The position numbers were made by a program, and so were the translations under genes. The notes under the pieces were generated by a model. The model did no database searches, was not told the origin of the DNA, and saw only the letters and a program-made list of their open reading frames with translations. Shown piece by piece: positions 1-8,629 of a stretch of 52,962 nucleotides of DNA. Source of the DNA: CAZTAO01 sp964611645 (GTDB lineage: Bacteria > Armatimonadota > UBA5829). The stretch spans positions 1 to 52,962 of the forward strand of contig CAZTAO010000034.1 of the NCBI GenBank assembly GCA_964611645.1. Reading direction: 5' to 3'. The stretch's first letter is position 1, and each line of letters begins with the position of its first letter.

Positions 1-73
1 ACACAGAAAGTACAAGCCCTGCTCCAAGCCCTTTTCTAAAGCGATTGCCCTGCTTATCAGGGGGGAGGAATTG

Positions 74-1306
74 CTACCCCTTCTGCCCCGTGGGCTCAGC
101 CTTGCGGGCTATTTCGGCCGGGAGGGAGTTCCATAGGGCAGCGAGATAGTGCGACATGGGTTTGTCGGCGGGGTCCAGCTCGTACCAGCTTGGGTTGTAG
201 GCTTCCGCGCCGGTGACCATGCCTCCCGAGAACCTCCGCAGCCAGGCGTCGCCCTCATCCAGAGCGATTGCGTAAGGCAGGAGCTTCTCGAATTCAGCGA
301 GAGAGATTGGTTCAGAGCCTGACGCGCCAGCCAGATAAGCCTTGAGGGCGAGCGCGCCTCTAGCTAGGTCCAGGCCGTTTTCAGTGTATCCACTGGCTGA
401 CCGGTGGGCCAGGTATATGGCGACAAACGCAAGCACCAGCGGCAGAGCAAACATCGGCGCAGGCGACTTGGAGGGCATCCCTGCAATCACAGAGACGATG
501 TATCCGAAGAAGGGTGGGTCAGCCCCCGCGACCAGCATGGGAACCAGCACAAAAGTTGGTATCAGCAAGAATCCGAACACCGCTAGAGCAACCTCACCCC
601 ACGTGCGGGTGCGGGAGGTGCCCATCCGACGGGCCACTCCGCCAAACGTCGGAGACACCAGCTTGGCAACGGAAGCAATGATCGCCAGCAGCAGCGCAGT
701 CTCCAGCACCGCAAAGAGCGTGAATGGTATGGCATACAGAAATGCGCCCATCCCCCGGGTCACGAGAAGCCCGCACAGGCAGCCGAGGAAGGTCAGCGCG
801 AATATGAGGATGCCTCGGCGGCGCGCCGGGATGTCGGTGTGGAAGCTGGTTGTGCCGTATTGCGAGTGCAGGAGGGAGTCGCCTGCGTCCCACGCGGTTT
901 CCAGTGTCTTGTAGTCCTTGCGCTCGAACCCGAAGTCGCCGGTGTCTCCAAGCAGCTTGGAGGTTATGGTTCGCTCTTCACGGGACAGGTTCTTCTCCGT
1001 GATGGGCTTCACAGCTATGGACCACGCCCCTGCTTTTCGCCGGATGGTTATCGCGCCCTTGATCGCTGCGTTCACCAGCGAGCACGCGACCAGAAACTCG
1101 TCCGACCACCTCATCAGCGCGTATCGGGCCGCACCGGGTGACACGCCGTCCGGCGGCTCTGAGACCGGAGCGATGCCGCGCAGCCCTGAAAGTCGTTTCT
1201 CGTTACGCAGGACCATCGAGAGATGCACCATGGCAATCGCCAAGCCCAACACACCCACAACCAAACATATGCCCTGCTCCGACCAGATTGTCCGCCAGAT
1301 TTCCAT
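74..1306 (-). CDS. DUF2207-like multi-pass membrane protein
   Basis: A 410-residue protein with one N-terminal membrane segment (about residues 13-33), a soluble stretch, then a block of about four hydrophobic segments between residues 165 and 300. The C-terminal part contains LLPYAIALDEGDAWLRRF followed by a PSWY motif, which is the usual end of DUF2207 (YciQ-like) proteins. It lacks the long beta-rich N-terminal DUF2207 domain and a glycine/serine-rich tail, so it matches only the membrane and C-terminal half of the family. The ATG start has GGAG five bases upstream. It stands alone upstream of argS on the same strand. Its function is unknown; the family assignment rests on the C-terminal motifs. 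Confidence 0.6.
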   Translation of the reverse strand: MEIWRTIWSEQGICLVVGVLGLAIAMVHLSMVLRNEKRLSGLRGIAPVSEPPDGVSPGAARYALMRWSDEFLVACSLVNAAIKGAITIRRKAGAWSIAVKPITEKNLSREERTITSKLLGDTGDFGFERKDYKTLETAWDAGDSLLHSQYGTTSFHTDIPARRRGILIFALTFLGCLCGLLVTRGMGAFLYAIPFTLFAVLETALLLAIIASVAKLVSPTFGGVARRMGTSRTRTWGEVALAVFGFLLIPTFVLVPMLVAGADPPFFGYIVSVIAGMPSKSPAPMFALPLVLAFVAIYLAHRSASGYTENGLDLARGALALKAYLAGASGSEPISLAEFEKLLPYAIALDEGDAWLRRFSGGMVTGAEAYNPSWYELDPADKPMSHYLAALWNSLPAEIARKAEPTGQKG

Positions 1307-1463
1307 TGTTGCTCCGTGTTACGTTAGTTCCGAGTTCCCAACTGTCTGAACAAGATTTCACCGATTGAGGGATTGGCACGATGGGCTTCGCCTGAACATC
1401 TCATCCTGCCCATCATTGAATCCCTGTAATCGTGTTCAAGACAAGTCTCCGCTTTCCACCCGC
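1307..1463. repeat. Intergenic spacer with dispersed-repeat-like sequence
   Basis: No gene or clear terminator is visible between argS and the DUF2207-like gene. The stretch around 1399-1445 (minus strand: AACACGATTACAGGGATTCA, then ATGGGCAGGATGAG) resembles short dispersed repeats common in environmental genomes. I see only this copy in the window, so the call is weak. Confidence 0.25.
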
Positions 1464-3398
1464 CTATATCTGCTCCAGCGCAACTATGCCCAGCGCTTCG
1501 AGGCTGTTGGCCATTGCCTGGCGGAACATGTCTACCAGGGCAAGGCGATACTTCTTCAGCGCGGGGTCGGTGATCTTTATGAACGGTATCTGCTTCTGGG
1601 CGCCCGGATCCGGGTTCTCGTAGAAGTCGGTGAATACCGTGGCAAGCTCGAACGCGTAGTGGGCAAGCGGCGCTGGGCTTAGGTCCTTGCCGGCTGACTT
1701 GACAGACTCCGGCAGTTCCTCTATCTTGCGCAGCAGGGCTTCCTCGGTGGCAGTTACCTGCTTCGGGGCCTTGACCCCTCGCAAGCTCACCTTCCCTGCT
1801 TTCTTCAGGATGCTGCAGGCTCGGGCGTGCGCGTATTCGCAGTAGACCCCGGTGTCGCCGGTTGAGCGCAGGGCCTCGTCGAAGTCGAAGACTATGATCT
1901 TGCCGGTGTTGGTCTTGGACATATAGTAGCGCACAGCCGCCGCGGCCAGCGCCTCGGCGCTTTTCTCATTGGTGATCTTTTCCATCAGCCGCAGGATGAG
2001 GGTATTGAGGAGGTCATCACCCTTGACTCCCACGCCCTTCCGACCGCTCATCGCCTGGGTCCCGACTTCATCCGCGTCCACATCCACCCCAAGCTCCGCC
2101 GCCGCCGCATTCGAGAGCACCACCACTTCGTAGTCGAGGTGGGTGGAGTTCTTGGCCTCTTTCTTGAAGCCGATCTTGCGAAGGCAGTCGTAGACCACCT
2201 GCTGCGGGTAGCTCTGGCGAACATCGATCACGTTGATGACCTTGTCAGCGTGGCCGAAGCTCTCGCCGGGCTTGCCGTCGGGGGCGGTTGTCCAGATGGT
2301 CTCCCCGTTCGCCTGCTTGCCCCACGGCTTGTAGAGGAAGTCCACCCCGAGCACCCCCAGCTTCCACATCTGGTATGCGACATCTTTGCCGGTGTAGGTG
2401 ACTATGCCGTTGGAGCGCACGAGGATCTTGTCCTGGCTTTTGACGCCCTCATCGGTCTGCACCAATCCCTTGCCAAAGCGGACCACCCAGCAGCCAATAT
2501 TCGGCCCCTCGGTCTCATACACCACCGCGCCGGACTGCTTCAGAAACTCGAACGCCTTCCTCCAGAACCCGCGCAGGAAAATGTCGGATTCCCAGTTCAG
2601 GAGGTCATAGAACACGTTGAGCCTGCTGACCGTGGCCAGGTGGGTGTGAACTATCTTGGTCGCCACTTCTTTCGCGAATCGCGAAACGGGGCTGTCCTGC
2701 GCTTCGACGAGGTGAAGGATCTCCGTTCTGCGAGCCTTCAACTCCGGGTTGCTCTCATACTCGGCGCAAACCCGGGAATACAGGTCCCAGCACCAGTAGT
2801 CGAACGTCTGAGTCTTGTCCCACTTTGCCCAGATGGCATCGAAGTTGCCGGAGCCGTCGTAGACAGGATCGTCCATATACAGCATTCCGACCACCACGTC
2901 CGCAACCTGCACGCCGGTGTCGTCTATGTAATTGCACGCCTCGACCTTGTAGCCCAGCTTCCGCAGAATCCGCACCACCGAGTCGCCGATCACCGCGTTC
3001 CGCAGATGGCCGATGTGCATGGCTTTGTTGGGGTTGACGTTTGTGTGCTCCACCAGAATCTTGCGGCCCCGGCCTACGTTCGAGGACCCGAACTCCGACC
3101 CCTGCCTCCGGACTTTTCCTATCATGTCCTCGGCGAACCTGGGGTGGTCGATCCTGAAGTTGAGGTATCCCGGAGGCGTGACCAGCACTTCGGTCACAAA
3201 CGGCAGCTTGATCCCCGCCAGCCTCGCGGCAACTTCCTGGGCTATAGCCATCGGCGCGCGTTTCTGCGCCTTGGCCTGACCAAGGCAGACCGCCGTGGAG
3301 AAATCCCCAAACTCTCGCTTGGGAGGTGTGTTGAAAGCAACTTCTATATCCGCGCCGAGGATCTTTCTGATCTCGCGCGCCACTCTCTCTTGTATCAA
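1464..3398 (-). CDS. argS: Arginyl-tRNA synthetase (class I)
   Basis: Charges tRNA-Arg with arginine in the cytosol. The 644-residue product has an Arg-N-type N-terminal domain (KREFGDFSTAV, PPGYLNFRI), the class I HIGH signature in NKAMHIGHLRNAVIGD, and a KMSKS-region motif, MSGRKGVGVKGDDLL. The C-terminal DALR-like anticodon domain ends SLEALGIVALEQI. The frame stays open far upstream into lptF, but I chose TTG at 3398. AAAGGA lies nine bases before it, and the protein then begins MIQERVAREI as in the family. An in-frame ATG at 3431 overlaps the -10 box and has no ribosome site. It diverges from lptF/G. Confidence 0.95.
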   Translation of the reverse strand: MIQERVAREIRKILGADIEVAFNTPPKREFGDFSTAVCLGQAKAQKRAPMAIAQEVAARLAGIKLPFVTEVLVTPPGYLNFRIDHPRFAEDMIGKVRRQGSEFGSSNVGRGRKILVEHTNVNPNKAMHIGHLRNAVIGDSVVRILRKLGYKVEACNYIDDTGVQVADVVVGMLYMDDPVYDGSGNFDAIWAKWDKTQTFDYWCWDLYSRVCAEYESNPELKARRTEILHLVEAQDSPVSRFAKEVATKIVHTHLATVSRLNVFYDLLNWESDIFLRGFWRKAFEFLKQSGAVVYETEGPNIGCWVVRFGKGLVQTDEGVKSQDKILVRSNGIVTYTGKDVAYQMWKLGVLGVDFLYKPWGKQANGETIWTTAPDGKPGESFGHADKVINVIDVRQSYPQQVVYDCLRKIGFKKEAKNSTHLDYEVVVLSNAAAAELGVDVDADEVGTQAMSGRKGVGVKGDDLLNTLILRLMEKITNEKSAEALAAAAVRYYMSKTNTGKIIVFDFDEALRSTGDTGVYCEYAHARACSILKKAGKVSLRGVKAPKQVTATEEALLRKIEELPESVKSAGKDLSPAPLAHYAFELATVFTDFYENPDPGAQKQIPFIKITDPALKKYRLALVDMFRQAMANSLEALGIVALEQI

Positions 3399-3429
3399 AA
3401 TCCAGCATCCTTTCGCTTGTCGCCCTAAC

Positions 3430-3438
3430 ATTATAGCA
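3430..3438 (-). promoter_or_regulatory. Extended -10 promoter for argS
   Basis: The minus strand reads TGCTATAAT, a perfect extended -10 (TGnTATAAT). No good -35 is visible at 16-18 bases. Transcription would begin near 3423, giving a leader of about 25 bases that carries the AAAGGA site. This supports the TTG start at 3398. Confidence 0.65.
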
Positions 3439-3487
3439 GAAGGGCGGAGATTGGGGTTGTACCGGCGACCCGCAATTGCGCTTCCTG

Positions 3488-3496
3488 TGGTATAAT
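3488..3496 (+). promoter_or_regulatory. Extended -10 promoter for lptF/G-lptD
   Basis: The plus strand reads TGGTATAAT, again a perfect TGnTATAAT, with no recognisable -35. The lptF/G ATG at 3513 lies 16 bases after the box, so the leader would be only about ten bases. The back-to-back extended -10 promoters sit 52 bases apart between argS and lptF/G. Confidence 0.6.
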
Positions 3497-3512
3497 CGAC
3501 TTCGGTGCGAAG

Positions 3513-4592
3513 ATGAAGATACTTGACAGGTATGTTGCGCGGGAGATGGTGGTGCCTTTTGTGGCAGGGTTCTTCGTGATCCTGATCCTGCTGCTGGGCA
3601 ACATCGTCTACAACAACATACAGATTATAGTGAGCAGGATCGGCGAGTGGCGGCTTCTGCTCTACTACATCCTCCTCAAAAGCCCCAACTTCGTGATGCT
3701 GTCGCTCCCCTCCGGCGCGCTTTTCGGCTGCTCCCTGGCCATTTCCCGACTGGTCAAGGACAACGAGATCACAGTAATGCGGGCCGCCGGGATCAGCCTC
3801 CGCCGGATCTTTCTGCCCGCATTTGTTGTTGGAGCGCTCCTCAGCGGCTGCGCTTACCTGTTCCAGGAGAAGGTGACCGTGTGGGCTGAGCAGGAGAGCG
3901 TGCAGGTGCTCAAGAAGCTGTGGATGGCCTCGGGGCCGCCGCCCGTGGAAGCGAACGTCTTCTTCAAGATCGACCAGTACCATTTCTACATCAACGAAGC
4001 CAGCCGGGATGGCAAGAGGCTCATCCTGCGCGGGGTGATGATATGGGAGCCGCCCTCCGGCCAGGGATTCCCCACGCTGACAACCGCCGATACCGCGGAG
4101 CAGGTGGGCAGCGTCTGGGTGCTCAAGCACGGCCGCACCGTGCGGGTGAATGCAGCGGGCGACCCTGAACTCATAGCCACATTCGAGAAAGCCAACCTCA
4201 ACATACGCCAGAACATCGCCGACTACTTCCTAGCCGAGCAGAAAAGCCCCAAGGGCATGTCCATCGGGGAACTGCGCAAACAGATGGACCAGCTCAGGAA
4301 GACCGGCCAGAAGGACGACCAATTCCAGCTTGAATTCGGCTACAAGCTCGCAATCCCACTGAGTTCGCTGGTGCTGATGTTCTGCATTGCTCCGCTGAGC
4401 GTGAGATTCGGCAAGGGAGGCGGCTTTACCGGGGTGTTGGTGAGCATCTGCGTGCTGTTCCTTTACTGGAATGTCATCCTCTTCAGCCAGGTTCTCGGGA
4501 ACACCGGAGGTCTGCCGCCGTGGCTCGCCGGCTGGAGCGAGGTGATTATCTTCACAGTGGTCGGCGCAGCGCTGATCTGGAAGATGGAATGA
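3513..4592 (+). CDS. LptF/LptG family permease (YjgP/YjgQ)
   Basis: Inner-membrane permease of the lipopolysaccharide export ABC system, which lifts LPS or a related glycolipid from the inner membrane into the Lpt bridge. The 359-residue protein starts MKILDRYVAREMVVPF, a typical family N-terminus. Three membrane segments lie in about residues 13-125, a periplasmic jellyroll-like region spans about 130-265, and three more segments lie in 275-357. The coupling-helix region contains ISRLVKDNEITVMRAAGIS, the usual family signature. Only one LptF/G-type gene is present here; its partner and LptB are elsewhere. Its stop overlaps the next start as ATGA, so it is translationally coupled to the LptD-like gene. 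I cannot tell F from G. Confidence 0.92.
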   Translation: MKILDRYVAREMVVPFVAGFFVILILLLGNIVYNNIQIIVSRIGEWRLLLYYILLKSPNFVMLSLPSGALFGCSLAISRLVKDNEITVMRAAGISLRRIFLPAFVVGALLSGCAYLFQEKVTVWAEQESVQVLKKLWMASGPPPVEANVFFKIDQYHFYINEASRDGKRLILRGVMIWEPPSGQGFPTLTTADTAEQVGSVWVLKHGRTVRVNAAGDPELIATFEKANLNIRQNIADYFLAEQKSPKGMSIGELRKQMDQLRKTGQKDDQFQLEFGYKLAIPLSSLVLMFCIAPLSVRFGKGGGFTGVLVSICVLFLYWNVILFSQVLGNTGGLPPWLAGWSEVIIFTVVGAALIWKME

Positions 4593-6919
4593 CAAGCAGG
4601 ACATTCGGGACAATAATCGTGGCGACGCTGCTGGCGGTGGTGTGCCAGTCTACAGTCAACAGTCAACAGTCGACAGTCGCCCCCTCACTACCAGCGGCCT
4701 CTTCGAGTCCGGCTCCGGGCAGCGGCGATGCGAGTGCGGCCTCTTCGAGTCCGGCTCCGGCTGCAAGCAACCGAAGCAACTCGCCCGAAAAGGGGTTTGT
4801 TTCGCTTGAAGGCGATTATGTGAGGGTCACTGTGGATAACGGCGAGCCTTCACATGCGATTGCTTCCGGGCATGTGGTCGCGCGGTATGAGGATGTGGTG
4901 GTCACATCGGACCGCGCCGAGGCCGATTACAAATCCGGCGTGGCAGTGTTTGACCGCAACGTGGTGATCACTCAGGGGGAGAAAGTCGCCAGGGGCAGCA
5001 CCCTCAAGCTGAACCTCAGGACCGGCGAATGGAGCTTCACCGAGGGTTCCACCCAGTTACTGCCCTCGATGGCCCAGGGTTACCTGCTGGAGCCGTTCTT
5101 CGTCAAGGGCGATAGGATCGAAACCCTTCGGACCAAAGAGACCGACGTTCTCAATGCAGACATCACAAGCTGCGACCTCACCCAGCCCCACTACCATCTG
5201 GACGCGAGATCGATGCAGATATACCCCGGCAGGAAGGCGGTGCTTCGGCACGTCTCTCTATATGCGCTGAACAGGAAGCTGGTGACTCTGCCGGTGCTGG
5301 TGATTCCTCTGCACGAAGGTCCGAAGGACTCGCGGCTCATCCCCAAAGTGGGTCAGTCCGTGGAAGAGGGCTATTTCATCAAGGCCGCGTACCCATACCA
5401 GGGGTCCAAGGCAGTCACCGGGCTGCTGCTCCTCGACCTGATGACCAAGAAAGGCGTAGGCGAGGGGATCAGCCACAGCTACAACTTCCTGGGATCCTCG
5501 GGCAAAGTGGACCTCTATCACATTTTCGACAAGACTCTGAACCAGGACACGTTTACCGGCAGCCTCAGCCACAACCAACTGATAGGTGACATCAAGGCCA
5601 ATTTCAATAGCGACTTCAGGACCTACTCTTATGTGTACGCTCCGAAGAGCCGAACTATCAACAACCAGCTCAGGCTCTTCCGCGACAAGCCCAACGCCAC
5701 CACCTCGCTGAGCCTGGGCCTCTCCAACAACTCCTCTGTGGTCACTACTTCCAACCTGACCGCCAACCTGCGGCACCAACAGAAGTTCGGCAAGACCCTC
5801 ACTCTCAACAGCAGCTTCGACTACAGCGGATATGAGTCCAGTTTCTCAGACAGCAAGCGGCTCACCAGCCAGATCGGCTTTACCAACACCGGCCCCAAGC
5901 TGGATTGGGGAGTTACCATGCTCAAGGTGGACAACCTCTCCAGCGGCGCTTCGAGCGGGCTGTACTTCGGCGGACAGGAAAAGCTGCCGGAGCTTTCAGT
6001 GACATCCGACAGCCAGCGGCTGGGCAAGTTCCTGCCATTCGGGCTTCCGGGCCGCGTCCAACTGTTCTACGGCAGGTATATGGAAATGCCCTCCAACACG
6101 GAGCGCGACCGGACATTCCTGTACCTCAACTCCCCCTCGCAGACCAAGGCGCTGGGAAGCAGCTTGTCGCTGACGTCGGGGATGGGGCTGAAGCAGTATT
6201 TCTACAGTGACAACACGGCGCAGTATTCCACCGAGGCCAACGCCGAGCTTGCGAAGAAGCTGGGGCGGCAGTCCGTGCTGACTCTGTCCTACAGGCTGGT
6301 GAAGTCCAGGGGCTATACCCCGTTCCGGTTCGATTACCTGGGCAAGTACAACGCCGCCGCGCTGAAGCTGGACGTCAAGGAGACCCAGAAGTTCAAGCTG
6401 GCGCTGATGTCCGGCTACGATTTCCAGCAGAAGGAAACTCCCTGGCAGGACCTGACTCTGCGAATGACCTTTGCTCCCGGCAGTTCGTTCGGGCTTTATA
6501 CGGCCACCGGCTACGACCTGAACCGGTCTCAGTGGCGAACCCTGATCAACCAGTTGAGAATTCGTGGTGGGGAGAAGCTGAAGCTGGACTTCGGCACCCG
6601 CTACGACACCCAGCGGGGCCAGTGGGCGCAGATCCGGGGCAGGCTGGATGCCCAGGTAGATGACAAGACCAGGTTCCAGGCGATAGCGGGTTGGGATGGG
6701 TTTACCAAGTCCTTCGACTACCGCAGCTTCATGATCACCCGCGACCTCCACTGCTGGGAAGCTTCGCTGACCTACGTGAACCAGGGTGGTTTCTACCAGA
6801 CCCAAAGCCTGATGTTCAACCTGCGCCTCAAAGCATTCCCCGTCCAGAACACATTCGGAGTAGGCCAATACGGCCAACTGCTCGACACCAGCGTTGGGGA
6901 TGTGTACGACGTTTACTAG
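4589..6919 (+). CDS. lptD: LptD-like outer-membrane LPS assembly protein (OstA domain)
   Basis: Outer-membrane translocon that inserts LPS-like lipids. The 776-residue protein has a signal-peptide-like N-terminus (MTSRTFGTIIVATLLAVV) and a low-complexity Ser/Pro/Ala stretch. An OstA/LptA-like jellyroll follows (SHAIASGHVVARYEDVVVTS, then VTSDRAEADYKSGVAVFD). Next comes the LptD-specific ITSCDLTQPHYHLDARSM, then a long beta-strand-rich barrel with many alternating Tyr/Leu strands to the C-terminus. The start is ATG at 4589, overlapping the lptF/G stop; an in-frame start further upstream would lie inside lptF/G. The coupling to lptF/G fits one LPS-export transcription unit. The barrel is divergent, so lptD rests on the central motif and context. 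Confidence 0.85.
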   Translation: MTSRTFGTIIVATLLAVVCQSTVNSQQSTVAPSLPAASSSPAPGSGDASAASSSPAPAASNRSNSPEKGFVSLEGDYVRVTVDNGEPSHAIASGHVVARYEDVVVTSDRAEADYKSGVAVFDRNVVITQGEKVARGSTLKLNLRTGEWSFTEGSTQLLPSMAQGYLLEPFFVKGDRIETLRTKETDVLNADITSCDLTQPHYHLDARSMQIYPGRKAVLRHVSLYALNRKLVTLPVLVIPLHEGPKDSRLIPKVGQSVEEGYFIKAAYPYQGSKAVTGLLLLDLMTKKGVGEGISHSYNFLGSSGKVDLYHIFDKTLNQDTFTGSLSHNQLIGDIKANFNSDFRTYSYVYAPKSRTINNQLRLFRDKPNATTSLSLGLSNNSSVVTTSNLTANLRHQQKFGKTLTLNSSFDYSGYESSFSDSKRLTSQIGFTNTGPKLDWGVTMLKVDNLSSGASSGLYFGGQEKLPELSVTSDSQRLGKFLPFGLPGRVQLFYGRYMEMPSNTERDRTFLYLNSPSQTKALGSSLSLTSGMGLKQYFYSDNTAQYSTEANAELAKKLGRQSVLTLSYRLVKSRGYTPFRFDYLGKYNAAALKLDVKETQKFKLALMSGYDFQQKETPWQDLTLRMTFAPGSSFGLYTATGYDLNRSQWRTLINQLRIRGGEKLKLDFGTRYDTQRGQWAQIRGRLDAQVDDKTRFQAIAGWDGFTKSFDYRSFMITRDLHCWEASLTYVNQGGFYQTQSLMFNLRLKAFPVQNTFGVGQYGQLLDTSVGDVYDVY
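4694..4760 (+). repeat. In-frame 25-base direct repeat in the lptD-like linker
   Basis: The block at 4694-4718 recurs identically at 4736-4760, a period of 42 bases (14 codons). It encodes ASSSPAP twice in the Ser/Pro/Ala linker after the signal peptide. The DNA just upstream (about 4651-4677) also carries short CAACAGTC-type repeats. This looks like slippage-prone linker DNA and is unlikely to be a functional site. Confidence 0.75.
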
Positions 6920-6981
6920 CCGGCAGTTGGTGAGAGGCTGAGAGCGGAGAGCAGAGGGCAGAGAGCATATTGAGACGTGCC

Positions 6982-7030
6982 CCGCTAGTCCTGAGTAGCA
7001 GCGAGGAACGAGCTGCGTATCGAAGGACGG
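6982..7030. repeat. Dispersed 49-base repeat, copy A
   Basis: This 49-base block matches the reverse complement of 14099-14147 at 45 of 49 positions. It contains CTAGTCCTGAGT and GTATCGAAGGACGG. It lies between the lptD-like gene and the small membrane gene, next to a purine-rich stretch (6937-6966) that resembles the reverse complement of 21143-21180. Confidence 0.7.
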
Positions 7031-7068
7031 GGTCGCACGCATAGCAGAAATCGGACGGAGAACACTGA

Positions 7069-7299
7069 ATGACAGTCGAAGGGTTCCTGTTCAATGGAAT
7101 TCTGTTTGTGTGCCTGGGGTTCCTCTTCTTCTCGATGATAAAGCGAGTCGTCATCGTCTGCGCGGATCGTTTTCTTGGAACCACCTGGCGTGAGTGGAAA
7201 CCAGCCGTGTTTATGGCTGCGCACCGCCGTGGTATGACGGTCACGGTTGTGGCGGCGTTGGTTCTGTTAGCATGGCTTTGCCTCCATCCTACCGCCTGA
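7069..7299 (+). CDS. Small two-helix membrane protein, unknown function
   Basis: A 76-residue protein with two hydrophobic segments (about residues 6-24 and 55-72) separated by a basic and aromatic loop (KRVVIVCADRFLGTTWREWK). The ATG has GGAG eight bases upstream, and the gene ends just before a strong hairpin, which together support a real gene. I recognise no family. Cys30 and Cys71 are the only cysteines. It lies between lptD and the convergent cytochrome gene and could be a chance frame. Confidence 0.5.
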   Translation: MTVEGFLFNGILFVCLGFLFFSMIKRVVIVCADRFLGTTWREWKPAVFMAAHRRGMTVTVVAALVLLAWLCLHPTA

Positions 7300-7307
7300 C
7301 GTAGAAA

Positions 7308-7340
7308 CGCGGTGCGGGAAAGATTACCCCACACCGCGTC
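7308..7340. terminator. Convergent hairpin terminator
   Basis: Arms ACGCGGTGCGGG (7308-7319) and CCCACACCGCGT (7329-7340) pair with one mismatch around a short A/T-rich loop, with CTTT following on the plus strand. It lies between the plus-strand small gene and the minus-strand cytochrome gene and could serve both. There is no long T tract. Confidence 0.6.
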
Positions 7341-7368
7341 TTTGAGCTTCTGAACTCAGGCTCTCGGG

Positions 7369-8568
7369 CTAGTCGTCGCCTGAGAACCTGTGGTCGAAGG
7401 AGTCGTCCGGTTTGGTCCTGTGGCAGACAATACAGGTGTCTATGGTGCCTGCGTGGCCCTGTAGCGCAATCGCCTGAACATTGTCCGCGGCCACTACCGT
7501 TGGGGTGATGGCGTGCGGGCTGCCGTGGCAAGCCGCGCAATGCACTCCGTGATGCCCCTTGGAGTTGCGGAATAGAGTTCCAGCCTGTTCAAAGCTGAAG
7601 CCGGCTCTGGAATGGCAGCCATCGCAGCGCGGTTCATCTACCCACGGCCTTCGAGTTTCGCTGGCGACCGCAGTCATCGTGGAGTGGCAGTCGTTGCAGT
7701 CCATGCCCTTGGTGAAGTGCACGTCTCGGAGGCATTTCGTCCTCTGGCCCGGGTGGCAGGCATAGCACTCTACGCCGCCCAGCAGACCCGCTACATCGTC
7801 CATTCGATCAGAGTGTGCACCGTGCATCGCACGGGATAGCGAGGGGCGGCCAGGTGAGCCTGCACCCAACGCGCCAAGCGGAACCTGCGCATGGCACTTC
7901 CCGCATCGGACGGGTGTGCTGGTGGCGAGGCTCGTGCCGTGAAGATTGTCGTGTGCAACCAGCACATTGGCCGGCGCTTCGGAGTTGTTGTGGCAGAGTT
8001 CGCAGTTCATCTCCCAGGAAACCGGCACAACCGCCTGCGTCTTTGCCAGAGGGGAGGTTGCTGAGCCTACCAATATGTTCGCGAGTTGGTAAGGATTCTC
8101 CACGCCTGCGTCCGTGATGGGGGTGATCGGTATCCCCTCGACCGACCAGTCATTGTTTCCCGTGGGCGACATCGTTCCCGAAAGCCCCTTGCCGGTCAGC
8201 CCTACGTTGGGAGCGAGTGACAATCCAGTCAACCGCTTAGCGTAGGTCCAGAAGTTGGTCTTGTCTGTCGAGTGAGTGTTTCCAGGAATGGAATAGGTGA
8301 CATTCACTCCGCCGGTCACGATCCTGGGCTCTTCTCCGGATCGGTCGATTATCTGGGCGTGAAGTGTGTTGTAGGGTGGCAAGACCATCAGTTGGGAGAA
8401 GTCCTCGTTCATACAATGCATGCCAAGATCGTTGTATCCAAGGACTACCATTGAGCCGGTCGGGATAGGTCCACCTCCCCCTCCTCCTCCATCGTCTGAG
8501 CCTCCACCGCCGCAACCGGAGACTATGCAAACCACAAAGAGCATAGCCACAAACAGGTAACGCGCCAT
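7369..8568 (-). CDS. Seven-heme c-type cytochrome lipoprotein
   Basis: A 399-residue exported multiheme cytochrome. The N-terminus is a lipoprotein signal ending VSGC (Cys19), followed by a glycine-rich linker. A conserved non-heme domain (NDLGMHCMNEDFSQL, YSIPGNTHSTDKTNFWTYA) resembles the N-terminal part of multiheme proteins in metal- and sulfate-reducing bacteria. Seven CxxCH heme motifs begin at Cys189, 222, 268, 291, 315, 344 and 379. The start is ATG with GGAGG eight bases before it. It is the last gene of the ccm cluster, 61 bases after ccmF, so it is a likely client of that machinery. It probably carries electrons at the outer or cytoplasmic membrane; its partner is unknown. Confidence 0.88.
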   Translation of the reverse strand: MARYLFVAMLFVVCIVSGCGGGGSDDGGGGGGGPIPTGSMVVLGYNDLGMHCMNEDFSQLMVLPPYNTLHAQIIDRSGEEPRIVTGGVNVTYSIPGNTHSTDKTNFWTYAKRLTGLSLAPNVGLTGKGLSGTMSPTGNNDWSVEGIPITPITDAGVENPYQLANILVGSATSPLAKTQAVVPVSWEMNCELCHNNSEAPANVLVAHDNLHGTSLATSTPVRCGKCHAQVPLGALGAGSPGRPSLSRAMHGAHSDRMDDVAGLLGGVECYACHPGQRTKCLRDVHFTKGMDCNDCHSTMTAVASETRRPWVDEPRCDGCHSRAGFSFEQAGTLFRNSKGHHGVHCAACHGSPHAITPTVVAADNVQAIALQGHAGTIDTCIVCHRTKPDDSFDHRFSGDD

Positions 8569-8629
8569 ATTTGCTCCTCCCTTGATCTCTTAGTCGTTGG
8601 TCTTCGGTAGTACTGTGTTAGTATTGACG

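Noticed and set aside
2139..3428. A 429-residue plus-strand frame over argS
   Set aside because: Antisense shadow of argS; no family motif, and codon pattern mirrors the real gene.
3399..4130. Upstream in-frame extension of argS
   Set aside because: It overlaps lptF/G on the other strand, has no ribosome site at its ATG or further starts, and its product is low-complexity; TTG 3398 with AAAGGA fits the family N-terminus.
5996..7042. A 348-residue minus-strand frame over the lptD-like gene
   Set aside because: Antisense shadow rich in Leu/Val/Gln with no recognisable domain or ribosome site.
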